Assembly: GCA_903842755.1 (NCBI GenBank)
Contig: CAIMNF010000065.1
Span: 1 to 9,374, forward strand
Direction: 5' to 3'
Length of the DNA: 9,374 nt
Source of the DNA: Oligoflexia bacterium
Lineage (GTDB): Bacteria > Bdellovibrionota > UBA1018 > CAIMNF01
Position 1 is the first letter of the stretch. Every line of letters begins with the position of its first letter. The notes under the pieces are model-generated. The model saw only the letters and a program-made list of their open reading frames with translations, was not told the origin of the DNA and did not search any database. A program made the translations under genes and the position numbers. Shown piece after piece: positions 5,335-9,374 of this stretch.

Positions 5335-7302
5335 TCATGCCGCTTGCTCCCCTGAATCTGGATCTTGGGGTTCGCTAGTTTCCTGAGTTTCTTGATTCTC
5401 TTCGACGGGTGATTCGAACTCTTGTGTAGTGTCCTCGACTACACTCTGCTCTTCAGTTTCTTGCGCACTCTCTTGAGCTTGTTGGGCGTAGAAGTTTTTC
5501 CAAAACTCTTGCAGTGAGAAACGTTGAGTTTCGAATTCTACCTCAAGCTTATTGACAATCTTTCGTCGGTACTCTGCGCATTGGGATGCTGCTGGCACCT
5601 CTTGCATATGGTAGAGGTCATTTTGAATCATGAGTGCACGTTTCGTGGGTAAAAGGGATAGAATGTTTTCCGTAAAATCGCTCGGAAATCCGACCAGTGC
5701 CTTCATAATCTCTTCTGACTCTAAGCTTTCGATGACCTTTCGGACCATTTCGCTTGGATAGTAAAGGAGGTCGGTAAATAGTACTCGGACTCGGCGGAGT
5801 TGTTCTGCCTCTTCGGGATGTTCATTGGATATCGACTGGAAGAGTTCTTCTTCGCGCGCGGCATCTAAACTTCGCATAAAGTCGGCGGCCAATGTCGGAC
5901 CCTCTGCGTGAATGAACGGATCTGCTTTGATACGCTCTAACCGCATTAAGAGCGCCTCAACGCTTTCTTTGACTTGAGCTTCAGGCAAATGTTTGATTTT
6001 AGTGACATTGAGTAAAACATCGTTTTGTTTTTCTTGTGGAAGTCCGGCGAGGAGTTCGCCCATTTGCGCGCCCGAGCTATAGATGGCAATGAGCGCGATA
6101 TTAAACGAATCTTCGTTCGTCAATAGATCAATGCGTTGGCTATCTTCTAAGTGAAACAAAAAGGCAAAAGGATTTTCGAGGTCGCGGCCGGCCCGCTCAA
6201 GTACAAACGAGAGGGCAAACCGTTGGAACACGTGAACCGCATTGTATATTTCATCAGGATTTGGATCGCGCTCTCTTTCGCGCAAATTTGCCCCAATTCT
6301 AGCCCAAAGTCGATTGTCTAAATCTCTAAAAAGTTTTCTCGCGTTTTCCCAGCCTAAAGCTTCTAGGAACATGGTCGTTTCACTGACCTTGCCCTGCGCA
6401 AAAAACTCTTCGGCAGCACGGCAAACGATGCTGGGGTAATCTTTTACGAGTTTGATGAGCTCGCCCTTTGCGAATGCAAGTTTCATTTCTAAAGCATCGC
6501 GCTCGCGCTCTATTTCCTCTGGCGTCTTTGGAGGAAGCTCTTCCTCCTCCTCTTCTTCTTCCTCAAAAAGGCCTTTGCTGACGCCACCACCGCCGCCGCC
6601 ACCGCCACCCGAAGTTCCACCGCCTGCCTCTTCCCCGCCGGCTCCTGCACCTGATTCTACTTTAATTTCTTGCTTACGCTTGGAATACCAAAAGAAGAGT
6701 GTACCGATAATTAATAATGCCATGAAGGATAGGAAGAAGATCATTCGTGGCGTAAGCTCAGGGAGTTTGCTCGGGTCACCGGTAGGAACAATGCTTGCCG
6801 GCGCGCGTGTAGCGCGAGTCACGCCGATCGTGTCTCCACTTTCTTCGTTGAGGTGTAGTTTAGCTTTAAGAATGTCGCGGACCAGGTTGTCCCGATCGGG
6901 CGATACGTTGTCGGCTAAAATGACTTGAATTTCTACCTTCTGCTTGAGTTCCAAAAGAAGATTGTGCTCGTCGCTGAATCCAAGAGGGTCTGAAATAATG
7001 AGTCCCGGAAGAAATTTCTTTTGAATGGAGTCGTGGTATTCTTTTAATTTTTGGTCATCTTGTTTAAGGGTCGCGGTCACGACCAAGGTGTAATCATCAG
7101 GATTGAGTAAGTTATTTAAAATAGTTTTGGATTTATCTTGGTAAATGTTTTCGAGGGTGGTTGCTTCTTCTCTTAATCCTTGGTCAGCAAAGGCTGCAAC
7201 TAACGACAGGTGAGTAACCACAATCATCAGCAGAATAAAGAGACTCATTCGCGATCGTTTCGAGCAAAAAATGGGTCGCTGAATCAGGGTATAGATCTTC
7301 AT
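5335..7302 (-). CDS. FliF-FliG-like fusion: periplasmic ring domain, membrane helix and cytoplasmic FliG-M/FliG-C
   Basis: The protein has 655 residues. A signal or anchor helix (19-39) leads to a periplasmic domain (47-165) resembling the FliF ring-building domain: LENIYQDKSKTILNNLL at its start and GDTIGV (156-161) at the position of FliF GDSVTV. One membrane helix follows (187-206), then a Gly/Glu low-complexity linker (216-255; runs of nine Gly and nine Glu). Residues about 265-370 may match FliG-N. Residues 395-455 match FliG-M (NEDSFNIALIAIY, then LLAGLPQEKQNDVLL). Residues 468-587 align without gaps to FliG-C through AADFMRSLD, LFTDLL, ALVGF and LLPTKRALMI. The torque-helix charges DDR and RE are replaced by P516-S517-E518 and E525-S526. 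An acidic tail ends the protein. The start ATG overlaps the stop of the upstream paralog (ATGA); Met19 is a possible alternative start. It probably forms a rotor ring driven by the adjacent MotA/MotB. It is not a full FliF, since only one ring-building domain is present. Confidence 0.82.
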   Translation of the reverse strand: MKIYTLIQRPIFCSKRSRMSLFILLMIVVTHLSLVAAFADQGLREEATTLENIYQDKSKTILNNLLNPDDYTLVVTATLKQDDQKLKEYHDSIQKKFLPGLIISDPLGFSDEHNLLLELKQKVEIQVILADNVSPDRDNLVRDILKAKLHLNEESGDTIGVTRATRAPASIVPTGDPSKLPELTPRMIFFLSFMALLIIGTLFFWYSKRKQEIKVESGAGAGGEEAGGGTSGGGGGGGGGVSKGLFEEEEEEEEELPPKTPEEIERERDALEMKLAFAKGELIKLVKDYPSIVCRAAEEFFAQGKVSETTMFLEALGWENARKLFRDLDNRLWARIGANLRERERDPNPDEIYNAVHVFQRFALSFVLERAGRDLENPFAFLFHLEDSQRIDLLTNEDSFNIALIAIYSSGAQMGELLAGLPQEKQNDVLLNVTKIKHLPEAQVKESVEALLMRLERIKADPFIHAEGPTLAADFMRSLDAAREEELFQSISNEHPEEAEQLRRVRVLFTDLLYYPSEMVRKVIESLESEEIMKALVGFPSDFTENILSLLPTKRALMIQNDLYHMQEVPAASQCAEYRRKIVNKLEVEFETQRFSLQEFWKNFYAQQAQESAQETEEQSVVEDTTQEFESPVEENQETQETSEPQDPDSGEQAA

Positions 7303-8534
7303 AGGTGATGACTCGCTTCGGGGTCAGCTTCCTTAGTGGTCGCTGCATTTTCGTTTTCTTGACTTGCCCGGGCTTCGGCAAGGCGCTCTTTCGCTTGTTG
7401 ATGAAGTGTTAATGCAGCATCTTTTTGCGATTGGGCCTCTACAAAACGGTCTAAACTAAAAGTTAGCTCTTGGAATTTTTTTGTTTGATGATGAACTTTC
7501 GAAGCAAGGAGAAGTAGGTGGTATTTTGATTGCTCGGCCGTAATCGTTTCCCCCATGGTTAGCAAGATGCTCCTGATTTCATTGCGCTGTTCAAGACTGC
7601 ACAATTTTAAAATCAGAGCGGCTAGGGTTTCGGAAAGTCCGTGTAAAGTCATCGCAAGCGCCGCAGGCTTTTCATTCCGGATCACCGCGAGTAGAATTTT
7701 GGTATCCGCTTTAATGATGACTTGAAGTGGATCCACCGCGTTTTTCGCGTATCGGGAAAGAATCGGATTAATGCGGGTCATGTGGTCAACGAGCGACTTT
7801 TCATTGCGGTACGCGTGTACCCCAAGCGCTACTTGTTTTTCCTGAAATTTAGCTCGATTTGCACCCAGGCCAAATGCTTTATTCCCAAAGGTTCGGGGCA
7901 AAGAAAAATCGTTTTTCTTTGAATCTTTGGGTTGAGTCTTAAAGGGGCGTGCGGCCGCAAGCATAGAAAATAGAATCACTAAACCAAAAATCCAGCCAAC
8001 TGGATTGTGAGCGGTAGTGATTGAATTGCCACTCCAAATTCGAACGGTACCGTTTTCCTCCGCTTGTGGTGGAAGCTGCTCGATGATGACTTGGTCACCT
8101 GCTTTATAATTGAGTTTAAGTTTCGATTCAAAAACTTCACTTAAAATTCTTTTTTGGGTTTCTGTAATGGGCTTTTCAAAGATCACTTTAATCTTTTGAT
8201 GTTGGACCAGAGCAAAAATTGGATTTTGAAGGGGCATGTTCACGTGGGGGTCATATACGTCTGGTAATCCAGGAAGGTGGTCCGCATTCAACGCATCTTC
8301 ATAATCTGCAAGTTTTTCGGAGTTGTCTGAGTAATCTAAAGTTACAAGAACCGTAGCCGGGTTAGAAGGAATGAGTGTTTGAGTAAGTCCAACGACCCAG
8401 TTTTCATAAGTATGTTCGAATTGTTCGACATCCGTGGGCGCAATTCCTAACGCAGGAGCTGCCGTTGCCCTTATCGTAAAGAGAAGGATCAGTAGAATAA
8501 ATCGGCAGGTTTTGAAAAATTTAAACGTTACCAT
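7299..8534 (-). CDS. FliF/FliG-M-like membrane protein, shorter paralog of the 655-aa fusion
   Basis: The protein has 411 residues. Signal peptide 8-26 (LLILLFTIRATAA), periplasmic FliF-like domain about 38-154, membrane helix about 178-195, cytoplasmic part 200-411. The periplasmic domain is clearly paralogous to that of the next gene: HLPGLPDVYDP (86-96) aligns with FLPGLIISDP, and LKLNYKAGDQVIIEQ with LHLNEESGDTIGVTR. Residues 278-345 match FliG-M (VIRNEKPAALAMTL, then LILKLCSLEQRNEIRSILL; compare NEHPQTIALIL). FliG-C, the torque part, is absent; a short charged helix and an Ala/Glu tail end the protein. It is the first gene of the rotor-stator operon, directly downstream of a sigma-28-like promoter, and its stop overlaps the next start. 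No Shine-Dalgarno precedes its ATG. It may co-assemble with the longer paralog or cap the ring. FliF-FliG relatedness is seen by eye, so a profile search should confirm it. Confidence 0.75.
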   Translation of the reverse strand: MVTFKFFKTCRFILLILLFTIRATAAPALGIAPTDVEQFEHTYENWVVGLTQTLIPSNPATVLVTLDYSDNSEKLADYEDALNADHLPGLPDVYDPHVNMPLQNPIFALVQHQKIKVIFEKPITETQKRILSEVFESKLKLNYKAGDQVIIEQLPPQAEENGTVRIWSGNSITTAHNPVGWIFGLVILFSMLAAARPFKTQPKDSKKNDFSLPRTFGNKAFGLGANRAKFQEKQVALGVHAYRNEKSLVDHMTRINPILSRYAKNAVDPLQVIIKADTKILLAVIRNEKPAALAMTLHGLSETLAALILKLCSLEQRNEIRSILLTMGETITAEQSKYHLLLLASKVHHQTKKFQELTFSLDRFVEAQSQKDAALTLHQQAKERLAEARASQENENAATTKEADPEASHHL

Positions 8535-8543
8535 CTACTGTGC

Positions 8544-8570
8544 TCATCGGTCGGACACAGGAGGACTTTA
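8544..8570 (-). promoter_or_regulatory. Sigma-28 (FliA)-like promoter of the rotor-stator operon
   Basis: On the minus strand, TAAAGTCC (8563-8570), an 11-nt spacer, then ACCGATGA (8544-8551). This matches FliA consensus TAAAGTTT-N11-GCCGATAA at 6/8 in each half with exact spacing. Transcription would begin near 8537, only a few bases before the ATG at 8534, giving an almost leaderless mRNA, which fits the lack of a Shine-Dalgarno there. The lipoprotein operon has a promoter of the same build. Confidence 0.6.
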
Positions 8571-8586
8571 TCTTTTTTTATGGCGT

Positions 8587-8598
8587 GGGGTTTGCCCC
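8587..8598. other. Short GGGG-CCCC hairpin in the intergenic gap
   Basis: GGGG (8587-8590), a TTTG loop, then CCCC (8595-8598). The stem has only 4 bp and no U-run follows it on the minus strand. It lies beside the hairpin at 8601-8621 and may just add to that terminator. Weak. Confidence 0.25.
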
Positions 8599-8600
8599 TT

Positions 8601-8621
8601 TAAAACGTCATTTTTATGACG
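8601..8621 (-). terminator. Weak intrinsic terminator after the right-edge gene
   Basis: A perfect 6-bp stem, CGTCAT / ATGACG, with a 4-nt loop (8606-8621 on plus), followed on the minus strand by TTTT (8605-8602). It sits 7 nt after the stop codon of the right-edge gene. The stem and U-run are short, so termination may be partial and allow some readthrough into the rotor-stator operon. Confidence 0.45.
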
Positions 8622-8628
8622 GATTTAG

Positions 8629-9374
8629 TTAGTGAAGAAGGCCTAAAGCCTCTTTTTGTTTTGCTTTGCCGTAAGGAGAAAGTAATGAATCTGGAAGTTG
8701 GGCTAAGCTGTCTCGCAATTTAGCCTTTTCAGACTCAGTAAATAGCTTAGCGTTGAGTAATGAGGTTACCCCCTTTAGGGCAGACTCCACTGCGGCATCA
8801 TTCTTCTTATTGAGTGCCTGTAATGTGTATTTTTTTAGGGCTGCCGTAGCAGTGGAAGGCTCCCGAGAGAGCACGCTTAGCGCTTGGGGTTGAAGATTTG
8901 TTTCAAGCTTCGGATAAAGATTGGACAAATATTCGGTACATTTTTTCTTTGTTTTAGTGTTTCTGATCAAGTCTATTGACCGAATCCATTCTGTTTTACT
9001 ATCGCCAAAGGTATTCCCTGTGATGCCGTCGAGGTAAATCTTAACGACGCTCGGTTCTGGAATCGCACCTGAAGTAACTATTTTAAGAATCGCAATTCTT
9101 CGTTTTACATCAGGTGTCTTTTTGTTTAGTGCCCAGTCGAGGAGGGTTTTGTAACCGTTTGTGTTGGTGTTTGGAAGGGGAATTCTAACAAATTGGCTGA
9201 TGAGCAGACCTAAATTTGGAAAATGTTCTGGTGGATTATTATTAAACGTAAAAAGGATTCGATCGAAGAGTCCGTCTTGGTCGGAAACACTAAAAGTCTC
9301 ATATTTATTTTGAATGAAAAGCGAGCGAAGAATTCCAGCAAAATCGAGCGCATGTTTTTGGGGGTCATAAAGTC
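8629..9374 (-). CDS. C-terminal 247 residues of an unidentified helical protein (5' truncated by window edge)
   Basis: The minus-strand frame stays open from the window edge to a stop at 8629-8631, so the visible part is the C-terminal 247 residues; an internal TTG at 8968-8970 could be mistaken for a start. The sequence is predominantly alpha-helical, with paired helices such as KRRIAILKIV, TAALKKYTLQALNKK, AVESALKGVTSLL and KAKLRDSLAQLP, which suggests HEAT/ARM-like repeats. No membrane segment or catalytic motif is visible. I do not recognise a family. It lies upstream of the rotor-stator operon in the same direction, separated by a weak terminator and a new promoter, so it is probably a separate transcription unit. 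Confidence 0.7.
   Translation of the reverse strand, partial: LYDPQKHALDFAGILRSLFIQNKYETFSVSDQDGLFDRILFTFNNNPPEHFPNLGLLISQFVRIPLPNTNTNGYKTLLDWALNKKTPDVKRRIAILKIVTSGAIPEPSVVKIYLDGITGNTFGDSKTEWIRSIDLIRNTKTKKKCTEYLSNLYPKLETNLQPQALSVLSREPSTATAALKKYTLQALNKKNDAAVESALKGVTSLLNAKLFTESEKAKLRDSLAQLPDSLLSPYGKAKQKEALGLLH

Noticed and set aside
6452..6928. Plus-strand 158-codon open frame rich in Ser and Pro
   Set aside because: It is the antisense image of the Glu/Gly linker and surrounding FliF-FliG-like coding region; repetitive GAR and GGN codons read backwards give Ser and Pro runs. It has no start context of its own.
7184..7381. Minus-strand 65-codon frame across the ring-gene junction
   Set aside because: It overlaps both well-supported ring genes in another frame and shows no recognisable domain.
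8559..8603. Plus-strand AGGAGG followed by a short ATG frame of 7 codons
   Set aside because: The ribosome-like site is too far from the ATG (about 15 nt), the frame ends at once, and these bases are better explained by the minus-strand sigma-28-like promoter and hairpins.

Overview
The window looks like a chromosomal segment of a flagellated, diderm bacterium. My best guess is a Bdellovibrio-like or other former 'delta' lineage, but this is a weak inference from gene style (MotA/MotB with an OmpA-type peptidoglycan domain, a PEGA-TPR lipoprotein, small outer-membrane barrels); nothing in the window fixes the taxon. Apart from three short intergenic gaps it is almost fully coding, mostly on the minus strand.

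Reading the minus strand from the right: the C-terminal 247 residues of an unrecognised helical protein (8629-9374) end at a small hairpin, followed by a 94-bp gap with a sigma-28 (FliA)-like promoter. That promoter heads a tight four-gene operon (8534 down to 3167): a 411-aa FliF/FliG-like membrane protein, a 655-aa paralog, a MotA-type stator protein and a MotB-type stator protein with a long C-terminal extension. In both FliF/FliG-like proteins a signal sequence, one periplasmic domain resembling the FliF ring-building domain and one membrane helix come before a cytoplasmic FliG-like part. The 655-aa protein has FliG-M and FliG-C, so it reads as a FliF-FliG fusion. The 411-aa protein has only a FliG-M-like part.

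A plus-strand outer-membrane barrel gene (2445-3143) converges on motB and diverges from a second minus-strand operon (2386 down to 114): a PEGA-TPR lipoprotein, a small outer-membrane barrel and a single-pass inner-membrane protein with a coiled coil and a flexible linker. A second sigma-28-like promoter of the same design (TAAAGTCY, 11-nt spacer, a -10 containing CGAT) precedes the lipoprotein. The last gene of this operon ends on the same CTAG that ends a plus-strand gene entering from the left edge (1-117).

The notable hypothesis is a compact rotor-stator module. A membrane ring made of one or two FliF-FliG-like fusion proteins would be driven by a dedicated MotA/MotB pair and joined to envelope partners (lipoprotein, barrels, periplasm-spanning protein), with both operons switched on by the flagellar sigma factor. 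The FliG-C torque helix lacks the usual charged residues, so the rotor-stator interface has probably diverged. Whether this serves the flagellum, surface motility, or something else cannot be told from the sequence alone.
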